Positions 50,388 through 58,308 of a stretch of DNA of 64,000 bases are shown one piece after another (within the stretch, counting starts at the first letter, position 1; each line of letters begins with the position of its first letter). The notes under the pieces are model-generated. The model searched no databases. It was not told the DNA's origin and worked only from the letters and a program-made list of their open reading frames with translations. A program made the position numbers and the translations under genes. Source of the DNA: Bradyrhizobium sp. BRP22 (GTDB lineage Bacteria > Pseudomonadota > Alphaproteobacteria > Rhizobiales > Xanthobacteraceae); NCBI RefSeq assembly GCF_020194175.1, contig NZ_JADYVX010000003.1, forward strand, positions 347,224 to 411,223, given 5' to 3'.

Positions 50388-51316
50388 TCCAGTCGATCAA
50401 ATGGGACGGCCAACAGATCACGTCGCCCGGAGTCTACTCGCGGTTGCCGCTCGATGACTACCATCGTGGCGACATCTGCGGCGGGCCGAGCGTATCGTCG
50501 ACGACGCTGCGCCAGCTCTGGGATACGTCACCAGCCCATGCCTGGGCGCATTGCGCGCTGAACCCCCAGCGGGTCGAGGAGCCCGATGGCGAGTGGCGGA
50601 ACATCGGTCGAGCCGCGCACCATCTGCTGACCGCCGAAATCGGCTTCGCCGACCTGTTCGTGATCCGGCCGGAAACGCTTGAGGGCGAGAAGTGGCACGG
50701 CAACCGCAAGGAATGCCGGCGCTGGTTGGCGCAGCGCAAGCGCGAACGGCTGACCGTGCTGACGAGCGCCAACGTCGAGGTCATCAAGGGCATGGCGCTG
50801 TCGATCGGGGCGTTCCCGCTGGTGCAGGCCGGCGCGCTCAACGGCTTGATCGAGCGCTCCTTCATGTGGCGGGACAAGGAAACCGGGCTGTGGCTGAAGG
50901 CGCGGCCGGATGCGATCCCGAGCGATAGCGGCGACTTCACCGACCTCAAGACCTGTAAGAGCGTGCTGCATCGCGACCTGCAGAAGTCGGTGGGCGACTA
51001 CAGCTACCATCAGCAGGCCGCGCTGGTGATCGAGGGAGCGCGGGCGCTCGACATCGAGGCAAATTCCTTCACGCTGATTTGGGTGGAGAAATCGCCACCG
51101 TATTGCGTGCGGGCGACGCAGCTCAAGGACGAGGACATCGCGCGGGGCATGCAGCAGAACCGGGTGGCGCTGCGCACCTTCGCCGACTGCCTGGCCCGCG
51201 GCGTCTGGCCCGGTCCCGGCGATGAACGGGACGATGCTGAATACGTGGATCTGCCGGACTGGCGGCGGAAGCAGATCGATGAGCGGCTGCGGCTGCAGCT
51301 GCGGGAGGCGGCATGA
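50384..51316 (+). CDS. RecE-like exonuclease, PD-(D/E)XK family (310 aa)
   Basis: Start at 50384 on an ATGA overlap. The active-site region reads KARPDAIPSDSGDFTDLKTC, with PD and D-x-K in the spacing of PD-(D/E)XK exonucleases. An early YHRGDICGGPSVSSTTLR and a YSYHQQAAL helix match the Exodeoxyribonuclease VIII / DUF3799 pattern. Works with the RecT-like protein encoded downstream to recombine phage ends. Confidence 0.85.
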   Translation: MIQSIKWDGQQITSPGVYSRLPLDDYHRGDICGGPSVSSTTLRQLWDTSPAHAWAHCALNPQRVEEPDGEWRNIGRAAHHLLTAEIGFADLFVIRPETLEGEKWHGNRKECRRWLAQRKRERLTVLTSANVEVIKGMALSIGAFPLVQAGALNGLIERSFMWRDKETGLWLKARPDAIPSDSGDFTDLKTCKSVLHRDLQKSVGDYSYHQQAALVIEGARALDIEANSFTLIWVEKSPPYCVRATQLKDEDIARGMQQNRVALRTFADCLARGVWPGPGDERDDAEYVDLPDWRRKQIDERLRLQLREAA

Positions 51317-51606
51317 AAACGATCCCGACCATTCGCCTGCGCCTGCATGCGCTCGCCGACCGGATCACCGATCCCGAGCTAGCGGCTGAGCTGCACGCTT
51401 TGGCCGATGAGACCAAGCGCAAGCCGTCGAAGCGTCCGCACGTGCCGCGGCAGCGGCAAGGGCTGAGCCCGGAGGTCAAGCGCGCGGTGCGCACCTTCGC
51501 TGCCGACCCGGCGAACCGGCATGTCGGGCTGCTCGAAATGGCACGGCGCTTCAACACCAACCAAGGGCGTATCTCCGAAGTCATCAATGGAAGGCGGGAT
51601 GATTGA
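51313..51606 (+). CDS. Hypothetical HTH-like protein (97 aa)
   Basis: Lies between the nuclease and RecT genes and overlaps both neighbours' ends. The last 40 residues (VGLLEMARRFNTNQGRISEV) look like a helix-turn-helix with an NGR-type end. Possibly a DNA-binding partner in recombination or a regulator. Confidence 0.55.
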   Translation: MKTIPTIRLRLHALADRITDPELAAELHALADETKRKPSKRPHVPRQRQGLSPEVKRAVRTFAADPANRHVGLLEMARRFNTNQGRISEVINGRRDD

Positions 51607-51607
51607 C

Positions 51608-52546
51608 ATGAGCAGCACTGACACGCACGCAGACGATGGCCGCGTGACGCGGCGTGATCTGGCCGAAGGCAGGATTACCAAGGTTCTCGATCCCGAGCGC
51701 ACCGGGATGGTGCCGGTGCGCGACGGTGGCCTGCGGTTCGACAATGCCTTTCAGATGGCCGAGGCGGCCAAGCTGATGGCAACCGCGGGCCCGCTGCTGC
51801 CAGAATGGCTGCAGGGCAATGTTGGTGGCTGCTGGGCGATCATCCTGCGCTCGAATGAGATCGGCATCTCGCCCTTGACGCTGGCATCGATGACATTCGT
51901 AACCGAGAAGGCGGGGAAGCAGCGCATCGGGTATGACTCGTCCTACTTCCGCACGCTGGTGGAGATGTACGCGCCGATCAAGGAGCGTCTGGCGGCGCGC
52001 TATGAAGGCGACGGCGACGAGCTGGTCTGCATCGTGTCAGCGACCTTCAAAGGAGAGAGCGCGCCCCGGCAGTTTCCGCCGAAGGGGACCGAGAAAGAGT
52101 TCACGCTGGGCAAGCTGCGCCCCGAGCGCAACCAGTACGGCCAGATCAAGGGCTCGCCATTGTGGGACGAAAAGCCGGCGCTGCAATTGTTCTACGCGAT
52201 GAGCCGGGACTGGGCGCGGATGTACTGCACCGACATCGTGGCTGGCGTCTACTCGAAGGAAGAACTGATCGAGTCCGGGTTCGAGGATGTTACCAAACCG
52301 ACCGATCTGTCGCCGCGGCTGCGCGAGCGCCTGCGCGGCCCCGTGGGCGAGGGCTTCGAGCACACCAAATCCTCAATCGAGGCATCGATCGCGGCTGCGA
52401 GCACGGTTGATGCCAAGATGTCCGGCAGGCAGTCCGCTCCTGCCGGTCAACCGGCGGATGGTGATGCACCCGCCGAGGCCGCGTCGTCGTCTTCTTCGCC
52501 CCCAAGCCCCGGCGATGACGCGGCCACAGCGGACAAGGCAAGCTGA
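51608..52546 (+). CDS. recT: RecT-family single-strand annealing protein (312 aa)
   Basis: ATG 51608 is chosen because AAGGCGGG lies at a suitable distance; an in-frame ATG at 51599 is possible. Central block: LRSNEIGISPLTLASMTFVTE, then a late WARMYCTDIVAGVYSKEEL that matches the RecT ending (R.VFPDVL.GLYT.EE type). A disordered Ser/Pro/Asp tail follows. Anneals complementary strands made by the exonuclease. Confidence 0.85.
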   Translation: MSSTDTHADDGRVTRRDLAEGRITKVLDPERTGMVPVRDGGLRFDNAFQMAEAAKLMATAGPLLPEWLQGNVGGCWAIILRSNEIGISPLTLASMTFVTEKAGKQRIGYDSSYFRTLVEMYAPIKERLAARYEGDGDELVCIVSATFKGESAPRQFPPKGTEKEFTLGKLRPERNQYGQIKGSPLWDEKPALQLFYAMSRDWARMYCTDIVAGVYSKEELIESGFEDVTKPTDLSPRLRERLRGPVGEGFEHTKSSIEASIAAASTVDAKMSGRQSAPAGQPADGDAPAEAASSSSSPPSPGDDAATADKAS

Positions 52547-52569
52547 TCAAACCAAGGGGAGTAGGACCG

Positions 52570-52920
52570 TTGAACCTCGCCAATGAAATTTCGTCGATGG
52601 AGACCGAACTGCAATCGCTACGGTCGGAGAACGAGCTGCTGAAGCACAACAAGGCCATCATCGAGTTTGAAAACGAGAGCCTGCGCCGTGCGCTGGCCAA
52701 GACGCAGGCCGATCGCGACAACTACATGCGGCGCGCCGAGGCGATCAAAAGCCTGCTCGACCAGACCGGGTCAAATCTGGTGAGCGGGATCGAGCGATAT
52801 CACCAGAGCGAGCGGGAATTGCAGGCGCGGCAACTCGCCGACGGCAATGACGATGACCTGCCGAAATTCCTGGCGAACGGCGGCGGCACGCCTGCCGGCG
52901 ACACGGTGACCGAGCACTAA
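52570..52920 (+). CDS. Coiled-coil protein with TTG start (116 aa)
   Basis: TTG at 52570 follows a GGGGAGTAGGA site. The first 60 residues are a continuous heptad helix (LQSLRSENELLKHNKAIIE). It may assemble with RecT or act as a structural early protein. Unrecognised. Confidence 0.6.
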   Translation: MNLANEISSMETELQSLRSENELLKHNKAIIEFENESLRRALAKTQADRDNYMRRAEAIKSLLDQTGSNLVSGIERYHQSERELQARQLADGNDDDLPKFLANGGGTPAGDTVTEH

Positions 52921-52931
52921 GGAGAACGACG

Positions 52932-53384
52932 ATGCAAGTCGGACAAGTGGCCGCCGAACAACTGCTCACGCTGATCGCCGGCTTGCGCGAACAGCAGAAG
53001 TGGCAGGTGCGGCTGCTTGTTCAGATCGATCACGAACTGCGCAGGCTGTTGGCTGGGGATTATGGAATGCCGAAAGTAGAAGACGACCCGCGCAAGCGGG
53101 CTGAAATCGCCGCCCTGCAACGGCGGCTTTCCGAGATCATCCGCACGCTCGACCAGCTGGAGGCGCGAAGTGCGCAACTGATGCGCGCCAACGCCCTGCT
53201 GCGACAGGCGCGCAACGGACTTCACACCCATGCGTCGGCAATCGGCTGCCGCTGGCCTGCGTCTCGGCGGCCCACTGAGGGAGCGTGCCATGCTTTTGCT
53301 CGGCGGCTTGATCCTGGGACTGGCGATCGGCTGCACCTGCGGCGCACTGGTCATGGCGATCATCTGCGCCGGGAAGATCGATGA
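52932..53384 (+). CDS. Coiled-coil hypothetical protein (150 aa)
   Basis: Helical for residues 1-100 (GQVAAEQLLTLIAGLREQQ and later IAALQRRLSEIIRTLDQLEA). The C-terminal 50 residues are Arg/His rich and overlap the next small membrane gene, so the reading there is less certain. No family match. Confidence 0.5.
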   Translation: MQVGQVAAEQLLTLIAGLREQQKWQVRLLVQIDHELRRLLAGDYGMPKVEDDPRKRAEIAALQRRLSEIIRTLDQLEARSAQLMRANALLRQARNGLHTHASAIGCRWPASRRPTEGACHAFARRLDPGTGDRLHLRRTGHGDHLRREDR

Positions 53385-53409
53385 CATCCGGCGCGGAGAA
53401 GATGCATGA
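53290..53409 (+). CDS. Single-pass membrane peptide (39 aa)
   Basis: MLLLGGLILGLAIGCTCGAL gives one membrane helix with a Gly zipper, then a charged end (GKIDDIRRGEDA). Its stop overlaps the next start (ATGA), which supports translation within the end of the preceding frame. Confidence 0.5.
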   Translation: MLLLGGLILGLAIGCTCGALVMAIICAGKIDDIRRGEDA

Positions 53410-53858
53410 GCCGCAGCAACACGCCGTATGCCGAAGCCACCTCAGGCGTCGCCGCCCGCGATGAGATCACGCGGTTGCTGCGCCGGTTCGGCTGCGAGAG
53501 CATCGGCTTCATGGATGACTTTGAGAAGCACGAGGTGTTGCTCGCCTTCCGTCACCGCGGTCGCCACATGCAGCTGCGCGCCTCGGCTAAGGGCTGGGCG
53601 GCGCTGTACCTGAGAGAGCACCCCTACAGCTACCGCATCAAGCGCACGCAGCGTGAGCACGAGGCGAACGCGCTGGCGCAGGGACAGGTCGCGGTCAACT
53701 CGATCCTGCGCGACTGGATCAAGGGCCAGATCATGGCGATCGAGACCGGCATCCTGTCGTTCGAGGCGGTGTTTATGCCCTACATGCTCACCAATGACGG
53801 TAAGCCGATGTACGAGCGCGTCGCGCAGCTCGGCTTGCTGGAGGCACCCGCGCCATGA
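53406..53858 (+). CDS. Phage hypothetical protein (150 aa)
   Basis: An RRFGCESIGFMDDFEKHEVL opening and RHMQLRASAKGWAALYLRE look like the small conserved phage proteins that bind single-stranded DNA or enzymes of recombination. Coupled on both sides by ATGA. Function unassigned. Confidence 0.55.
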   Translation: MSRSNTPYAEATSGVAARDEITRLLRRFGCESIGFMDDFEKHEVLLAFRHRGRHMQLRASAKGWAALYLREHPYSYRIKRTQREHEANALAQGQVAVNSILRDWIKGQIMAIETGILSFEAVFMPYMLTNDGKPMYERVAQLGLLEAPAP

Positions 53859-54232
53859 GCCGCACCGTCCACCAAGAATGGATCGGCAAGACCGACGACA
53901 CGCCGGTCCCGCCGCACGTCCGCCTGCGGGTGTTCGAGAGGTTCAAGGGCGTCTGCTGCGAATGCGGCATCAAGATCAGGGGCCGGCGCTGGATCTGCGA
54001 TCACCGCATTGCGCTGATCAATGGCGGCGAGAACCGCGAGCGCAATCTCGGGCCGATCCATGAGGTCTGCGACCGCACGGTGAAGACGCCGCGCGACGTT
54101 GCCGAGAAAAGCATCAACAACCGGGTGCGGATGAAGCACCTCGGGATCACCAAGCGGAATGGCCGCCCGATGCCAGGAACGCGGGCATCGGGACTGAAGA
54201 AGCGGATGGATGGGACCGTCGAGCGGCGATGA
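53855..54232 (+). CDS. HNH endonuclease (125 aa)
   Basis: The zinc pair CCECGIK near residue 36 is followed by CDHRIALINGGENRERN and a final CDRT. This is the HNH active-site set, with His in DH and Asn in the NxxN phrase. HNH proteins often assist terminase in cos cutting, but this one is 18 kb from the terminase genes, in the early region, so a recombination or restriction role is also possible. Confidence 0.8.
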   Translation: MSRTVHQEWIGKTDDTPVPPHVRLRVFERFKGVCCECGIKIRGRRWICDHRIALINGGENRERNLGPIHEVCDRTVKTPRDVAEKSINNRVRMKHLGITKRNGRPMPGTRASGLKKRMDGTVERR

Positions 54233-54390
54233 AAGCGCCACAGCAGCAAACCAAGCGCGAGCGCCTGCACCAGATCCTTGGCCTGTACGGCGACGACCTG
54301 ATCACGCGCGAGCAATTCGAGGCGCTGATGAAGGCGCACAAGCTGACCGATGCCGACATCGATGCGTATTGCAGAGGCGAACTGAAATGA
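54229..54390 (+). CDS. Small hypothetical protein (53 aa)
   Basis: MKAPQQQTKRERLHQILGLY opens a helical protein with an ITREQFEALMKAHKLTDADI phrase. Coupled by ATGA overlaps on both sides. Unrecognised. Confidence 0.5.
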   Translation: MKAPQQQTKRERLHQILGLYGDDLITREQFEALMKAHKLTDADIDAYCRGELK

Positions 54391-54596
54391 TCGAGAGACC
54401 GACGTCGCGCGAGATTGAGAACCTGATCCACCGGACGCAATCAATCCGCGAGAAGTGGATGGGCAACCCGGGCTATGCCCGCTGCCTGGACATCGAGCTG
54501 CACGCGCTGCGGCTGTTGCTGTTCACCACGCGGATCACTGAGGAGGAAACCAACATCGTCGCAACCCTTGGCATAGGAGGGACCCCGGATGACTGA
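54387..54596 (+). CDS. Small hypothetical protein (69 aa)
   Basis: MIERPTSREIENLIHRTQSI begins a helical protein with YARCLDIELHALRLLLFTT. Overlaps the next gene by 8 bp. Unrecognised. Confidence 0.5.
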   Translation: MIERPTSREIENLIHRTQSIREKWMGNPGYARCLDIELHALRLLLFTTRITEEETNIVATLGIGGTPDD

Positions 54597-54879
54597 ACCG
54601 ACGCTGACGCCACGCGAACTGCTGCGTAACGTGATCGCTGAGGTGGCGCGCGAAAATGACCTCGACCCGGCGCAGATCACGGGTCGCGACCGCCAGCACG
54701 ATCTGGTTCACGCCCGTGTGGTGGTGGCCAAGCGGCTGCGGGCCCGCGGCATGTCGCCAGAGCGGATCGCCCATCTCATGCACCTGCACCGGTCGACCGT
54801 GCAGTTTTATCTCGGCAAGCGGAGCCGGCAGCGGAAGCCGGATGCGGTCGCCGCTCACAAGGAGGAGGTTCTGTCATGA
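54589..54879 (+). CDS. DnaA domain-IV-like DNA-binding protein (96 aa)
   Basis: The phrase RDRQHDLVHARVVVAKRL followed by MSPERIAHLMHLHRSTVQF matches the DnaA C-terminal domain, which reads DnaA boxes (R-S-R-D-I-V-x-A-R-Q and the HSTV signature). Here HRSTV replaces DHSTV. ATPase domains are missing. It could bind the phage origin or block host DnaA. Confidence 0.7.
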   Translation: MTEPTLTPRELLRNVIAEVARENDLDPAQITGRDRQHDLVHARVVVAKRLRARGMSPERIAHLMHLHRSTVQFYLGKRSRQRKPDAVAAHKEEVLS

Positions 54880-55010
54880 GCAAGATTGGGCCGAAGGAAG
54901 CGAGGCTCAGGGAGCAGCGCGAGGCGCGGGTCGCCGCCAACAAGCGGCTGATCGACAAGAAGGTGAAGAAGCCTGCCGGCAAGCCCGCGGCCAAGGGCAA
55001 ATTGAAGTGA
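54876..55010 (+). CDS. Small basic protein (44 aa)
   Basis: Lys/Arg-rich throughout (LREQREARVAANKRLIDKK, KPAGKPAAKGK). Strong GGAGGAGG site upstream and coupling to the DnaA-like gene. Likely a nucleic-acid-binding peptide. Confidence 0.5.
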   Translation: MSKIGPKEARLREQREARVAANKRLIDKKVKKPAGKPAAKGKLK

Positions 55011-55022
55011 GGGAGGAGGGCC

Positions 55023-55217
55023 ATGGTGACAACGAAGATCAGTGCGCTCGACAAGCTGCACTGCGCCGAGCGCGAGCTGAAGCTCCGTTATAGGGTGTAT
55101 CCGCGTCGCGTCGATGCCGGGCAGATGAGCCAGCGCACCGCCGACCGCGAGATCGCGGTGATGGAGGAGATCGCTGCCGACCTGCGCGCCGCGGCAGAGC
55201 GCGAAGGGCTGCTGTGA
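55023..55217 (+). CDS. Small helical protein (64 aa)
   Basis: SALDKLHCAERELKLRYRVY begins a helical protein with AVMEEIAADLRAAAEREGLL. Good AGGGAGGAGG site upstream. Resembles short early proteins of rhizobial prophages. No function known. Confidence 0.55.
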   Translation: MVTTKISALDKLHCAERELKLRYRVYPRRVDAGQMSQRTADREIAVMEEIAADLRAAAEREGLL

Positions 55218-55226
55218 GGTGCGGCG

Positions 55227-55469
55227 ATGCTGACCAAGCAAAAGCTGGAGCGCTTCATCCGCACCCGCAATCGCTCGCCGCACTTCACCAACATGCAGTT
55301 TGCGCTCGATGCCGACGCCTGCGGGTTTGAGGTGAAGGAATTGGGCGACCCGGTGCGCTCGCCGACCTATGAGCAGGACGGCGAATACCGCTGGTCGACG
55401 CCTTGGGGAACGCTGGTCGAGTACCAGTACCAAGGCGGGCAGATGAAGCTGCTGCCGCCGCCGGCCTGA
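55227..55469 (+). CDS. Hypothetical protein (80 aa)
   Basis: MLTKQKLERFIRTRNRSPHF, then a strand-rich end with YRWSTPWGTLVEYQYQGGQ. Last of the close-packed early genes; a 217-bp GC-rich gap follows before the integrase pair. Confidence 0.5.
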   Translation: MLTKQKLERFIRTRNRSPHFTNMQFALDADACGFEVKELGDPVRSPTYEQDGEYRWSTPWGTLVEYQYQGGQMKLLPPPA

Positions 55470-55633
55470 CGGCTTTCGGGCCCCGGGGCTTCGGCCGCCT
55501 CCGGACCGGCGTTTCCCGGCCCGCCGGGCGGGCAGGGAGTCCGCCGGCCGGGATGGGGGCAGGAGAGGGCCCGGCGGCCGGGGAAATGGCTCCGCGGGGC
55601 TTAAAATGGCCCGCAATGATGCAAAGGCGAACT

Positions 55634-55676
55634 TATCTTTTGGTTTGGTCCAAGAGCGCGTTTTGAGTAAAAGATA
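55634..55676. promoter_or_regulatory. Inverted repeat upstream of the integrase pair
   Basis: TATCTTTT (55634-55641) and AAAAGATA (55669-55676) are perfect 8-bp arms 27 bp apart, just upstream of the ATG at 55687. The right side includes GAGTAAA, the same half-site as operators A-D. The rest of the 55470-55686 gap is G/C tracts with no gene. Confidence 0.5.
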
Positions 55677-55686
55677 GGAGGGCCCG

Positions 55687-55911
55687 ATGGGCAGCAAGCC
55701 GGCGACCTATCGCCTCCGCGACCTGATGCAGGCGATTGTCGGCGCGCAGCGCGCCGGGCTCACTGTCTGCCGCGTCGAGATCGACAGGCAGGGCAAAATC
55801 GTCATCCATGCTGGCAATCCGCCGACCGGTGCGGGCGTGTGCGAGACCACAGAGGGGGACAATGAATGGGACGTGCTACTTCCGAAAGGCGCGCGCGAGG
55901 GCGGCCGGTAG
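55687..55911 (+). CDS. Small protein overlapping integrase, excisionase-position (74 aa)
   Basis: MGSKPATYRLRDLMQAIVGA reads as a small alpha/beta protein with QGKIVIHAG. It overlaps the integrase start by 46 bp. Position suggests an excisionase or integrase partner, but no winged-helix Xis motif is clear. Confidence 0.55.
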   Translation: MGSKPATYRLRDLMQAIVGAQRAGLTVCRVEIDRQGKIVIHAGNPPTGAGVCETTEGDNEWDVLLPKGAREGGR

Positions 55912-57026
55912 GGAGGTTGCCGCGCTTTGTCAAAGGCTACGTTGACGACACCGGCAAGGCGCGACACTACACGCGAATTCCCGGCGTCAAGCCGGTGCCC
56001 CTTCCGGGGCTGCCGTGGTCAACCGAGTTTATGGATGCGCTGGACAAGGCGCTGGCGAGCCGGAAGACCCCGGGGAAAGTCGAGATCGGCGCATCGCGGA
56101 CGGTGCAGGGCACGATCAACGCGGCGGTGGTGCTGTACTACAAGAGCGGGCAGTGGCAATCGCTTGCGCCCGGCACCCAGCCCGGCCGCAAGTCGTCACT
56201 TGAGCGCTTCCGCAAGGAGCACGGCGAGAAGCGGCTGCGCTTGCTGGGGCAGGCGCATGTGCAAGCCTACATCAACACGCTGGAGCCCGGACCTCAGCGC
56301 AACATGCTGCAGGCGCTGAAGCACTTCTTTGACTACTGCGTCACCGTCCACCTGATCCCCACCAACCCCGCGGCAAACGTGACGCGCGTCAAGCGGAAGG
56401 GCGGCTCGTACTTTGCCTGGGGTGAGGAGCATTACGCCAAGTATTGCGCGCGGCATCCGGTCGGCACCAAGGCGCGGCTGGCGCTCGCGCTCTATGTCAA
56501 CCTTGCCGTCCGCAAATCCGATGTGGTGCGGATCGGGCCGCGCAACGTGGTGGACGGCGTGCTGACCGACTTCGTGCCGCAGAAAACCAGCCGCACCACC
56601 GGCATGACGATCACGGTGCCGCTATTCGAGGAAACGAAGGCGATCATTGCGGCCACGCCGCTAACCGGCACCGAGACGTATCTTGTGACGGCGCAGGGCA
56701 AGGCGTTCACGGCGAACGGGTTCGGCAACAAGATGCGCGAGTGGTGCGATCAGGCGGAACTGCCCGAGTGCAGCAGCCACGGCCTGCGCAAGCTCTGCCT
56801 GACGCGGCTCGCCGATTACGAGGGGCCTGATGGGCGCACGCTGGATGTGCGGGATCTGCAGGCGATCAGTGGCCACAAGGACGTTCGCGAGTTGATGCTC
56901 TACATCGAAAAGGCCGACCGCAAGCGCCGTGCACGTCGCGCCATCGCGCAGCTCGAAGAAGCCCAAAAGGCGAACGCGAATTTGTCTAGTTCGGCAGGGC
57001 GACTAGACAATCCGGCGAAAAAGTAG
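55866..57026 (+). CDS. int: Tyrosine recombinase, phage integrase (386 aa)
   Basis: Catalytic set of the family: Arg in NLAVRKSD (about 215), SSHGLRKL (His near 305, Arg near 308), SGHKD (near 336) and the nucleophile Tyr in MLYIEKAD (about 346). The N-terminal part has an arm-binding-type region and a core-binding domain around residues 75-165. It ends 27 bp from the tRNA-Ile2 gene, the target. The last codons overlap an inverted repeat that may be part of the attachment region. Confidence 0.9.
   Translation: MGRATSERRARGRPVGRLPRFVKGYVDDTGKARHYTRIPGVKPVPLPGLPWSTEFMDALDKALASRKTPGKVEIGASRTVQGTINAAVVLYYKSGQWQSLAPGTQPGRKSSLERFRKEHGEKRLRLLGQAHVQAYINTLEPGPQRNMLQALKHFFDYCVTVHLIPTNPAANVTRVKRKGGSYFAWGEEHYAKYCARHPVGTKARLALALYVNLAVRKSDVVRIGPRNVVDGVLTDFVPQKTSRTTGMTITVPLFEETKAIIAATPLTGTETYLVTAQGKAFTANGFGNKMREWCDQAELPECSSHGLRKLCLTRLADYEGPDGRTLDVRDLQAISGHKDVRELMLYIEKADRKRRARRAIAQLEEAQKANANLSSSAGRLDNPAKK
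56982..57010. repeat. Inverted repeat at the integrase 3' end
   Basis: TTGTCTAGT (56982-56990) and ACTAGACAA (57002-57010) are perfect 9-bp arms within the last integrase codons. A third copy of TTGTCTAGT is at 36654. They may be integrase or Xis arm sites, since they lie about 45-70 bp from the tRNA end. Confidence 0.5.
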
Positions 57027-57053
57027 AGCAAAATCAAGACCGATTTTCACGGG

Positions 57054-57100
57054 TGGTGGGCCCGGCAGGACTCGAACCTGCAACCAGACCGTTATGAGCG
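57054..57100. other. Probable prophage right attachment region (attR) in the tRNA 3' half
   Basis: The integrase gene points into the 3' end of the tRNA, the common arrangement for tyrosine integrases, which use the tRNA T-arm to anticodon part as attB. The tRNA is intact, so the phage restores its end. The matching left copy was not found in the window, so the exact core length cannot be given. Confidence 0.55.
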
Positions 57101-57129
57101 GCCGGCTCTAACCATTGAGCTACAGGCCC
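57054..57129 (-). tRNA. tRNA-Ile2 (anticodon CAT, lysidine type)
   Basis: 76 nt. The 7-bp acceptor stem starts GGGCCTG and closes with CGGGCCC, followed by discriminator A and an encoded CCA. The anticodon loop is CTCATAA, and the T-arm contains GGTTCGAGTCC. The CAT anticodon could mean Met. The D- and anticodon-arm pattern and the GGTTGCAGGTTC region fit the minor isoleucine tRNA whose C34 is changed to lysidine by TilS. Serves as the integration site. Confidence 0.85.
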
Positions 57130-57214
57130 CGCCGCAGGCGGCCGCGGGGTTTGCGGCCGGCAACGGTGCGGGCTCCGTTTACAGGGTGAGGGGCGATCGG
57201 GCAATCCCGGGACT

Positions 57215-58183
57215 CTAATCCACCGAAACCCCGGCGAACTCCACCACTTTCCGCCATTTCTCGGTTTCGTCGGCGACCAGCTTGCCGAATTCGGCCGGGG
57301 CCATTGGCCTTGGAATGCCGCCGACTTCGGCCAGGCGGGCGACGAGCTTGGGGTCTTTCAGCGCTTCGCCCACCGCCTTGTTGAGGATCTCGACGATCTC
57401 CGGCGGCGTACCCTTCGGGGCCGAGATGCCGTAGAACCCGACCGACTCGAAGCCGGGCACGGTTTCGGCGATCGCGGGAATATCGGGGACGCTCGGCCAG
57501 CGCTTTGGCGAGGTGACGCCAAGCGCGCGGACATTGCCGCCGCGCGCCTGCTCCAGCGCCGACGGCAAATTGTCGAAGATCAACTGCACCTTGTTGGAGA
57601 TGATGTCCGGAAAGGCGATCGCCGAGCCGCGATAGGGCACGTGCTGCATCTCGCATTTGGTCATCGCCTTGAACAGCTCCGCCGACATATGCACCGAGGT
57701 GCCGTTACCGGATGACGCGTAGGAGACCTTGCCCGGGTTGGCCTTGCAGTAGTCGATGAACTCCTGAACGGTCTTCACCGGCATCGCATTGGAGACCACC
57801 AGCATGTTGGTGAGCTGCATGATGCTGGCGACAGGCGTGGTGTCGCGCAGGAAGTCAAACGGCAGCTTCTTGTAGAGCGAGGTGCTGATCGCATTATTGG
57901 GCGCGACGAACAACAGCGTATAGCCGTCCGCCGGCGAATTGATTGCGGCGGCGGCCGCGATATTGCCGCCGGAGCCGGTTCGGTTCTCGACCACAAATTG
58001 CTGGCCGAAATGATCCGACAGCCACTGGCTCATGATGCGAGCGACAATGTCGACCGGCCCGCCGGCGGCAAATCCGATCAGCCAGCGCACGGGGCGGTTT
58101 GGATAGTCGGCGGCGGAGGAGGGGGAGACAAGGCTCAAAAGGCAAATCAAACCAAGGGACGCCGCACGCAAAAGGCGAAGCAT
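57215..58183 (-). CDS. Tripartite tricarboxylate transporter (Bug/TctC) substrate-binding protein (322 aa)
   Basis: Signal peptide in the first 24 residues, then YPNRPVRWLIGFAAGGPVDI, the Bug-family opening that follows the cleaved leader. NRTGSGGNIAAAAAINSPAD and VPYRGSAIAFPDII are further family marks. Binds a carboxylate in the periplasm. Its transporter partners are not encoded next to it, as is common for these proteins. Host gene right of the prophage. Confidence 0.9.
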   Translation of the reverse strand: MLRLLRAASLGLICLLSLVSPSSAADYPNRPVRWLIGFAAGGPVDIVARIMSQWLSDHFGQQFVVENRTGSGGNIAAAAAINSPADGYTLLFVAPNNAISTSLYKKLPFDFLRDTTPVASIMQLTNMLVVSNAMPVKTVQEFIDYCKANPGKVSYASSGNGTSVHMSAELFKAMTKCEMQHVPYRGSAIAFPDIISNKVQLIFDNLPSALEQARGGNVRALGVTSPKRWPSVPDIPAIAETVPGFESVGFYGISAPKGTPPEIVEILNKAVGEALKDPKLVARLAEVGGIPRPMAPAEFGKLVADETEKWRKVVEFAGVSVD

Positions 58184-58308
58184 TATGTTTCCTCGTCATT
58201 TTCTTGTTACCGTTGCGGCCATGCTTTCATAAAATTCCGGCCTTGCCTACAACCTCTGCGGCGCAAAGATCGGTCAATCCCGCGCCAAGTGATGTTGGAG
58301 GCCGCCAA

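Larger units (their letters stand above)
4125..57099. mobile_element. Prophage: lambda-type head, Mu-type contractile tail, tRNA-Ile2 integrated
   Basis: A complete set of head, tail, replication, recombination and integrase genes lies left of the tRNA-Ile2 gene, and the integrase is directly against the tRNA 3' end. Late genes run leftward (36.5 to 8.7 kb) and early genes lie on the right. Integration is by tyrosine recombinase, not by Mu-type transposition, since no Mu A/B transposase genes are seen. The left border is not resolved: no second copy of the tRNA 3' end was seen in the window. I place it provisionally before the CRP-type regulator because that regulator's upstream palindromes recur in the phage early region. 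Confidence 0.75.

Noticed and set aside
36654..57010. TTGTCTAGT as the attachment core pair bounding a smaller element (36.6-57.0 kb)
   Set aside because: Only 9 bp are shared, which can occur by chance in 64 kb. The structural operon left of 36.6 kb is clearly part of the same phage.
1..57100. Mu-like transposable phage
   Set aside because: The tail is Mu-like, but no Mu A/B transposase or Mu ends were seen. A tyrosine integrase next to a tRNA explains the insertion.
57054..57129. Elongator tRNA-Met
   Set aside because: The CAT anticodon allows it, but the arm sequences are closer to the minor isoleucine tRNA. I keep Ile2 with moderate confidence.
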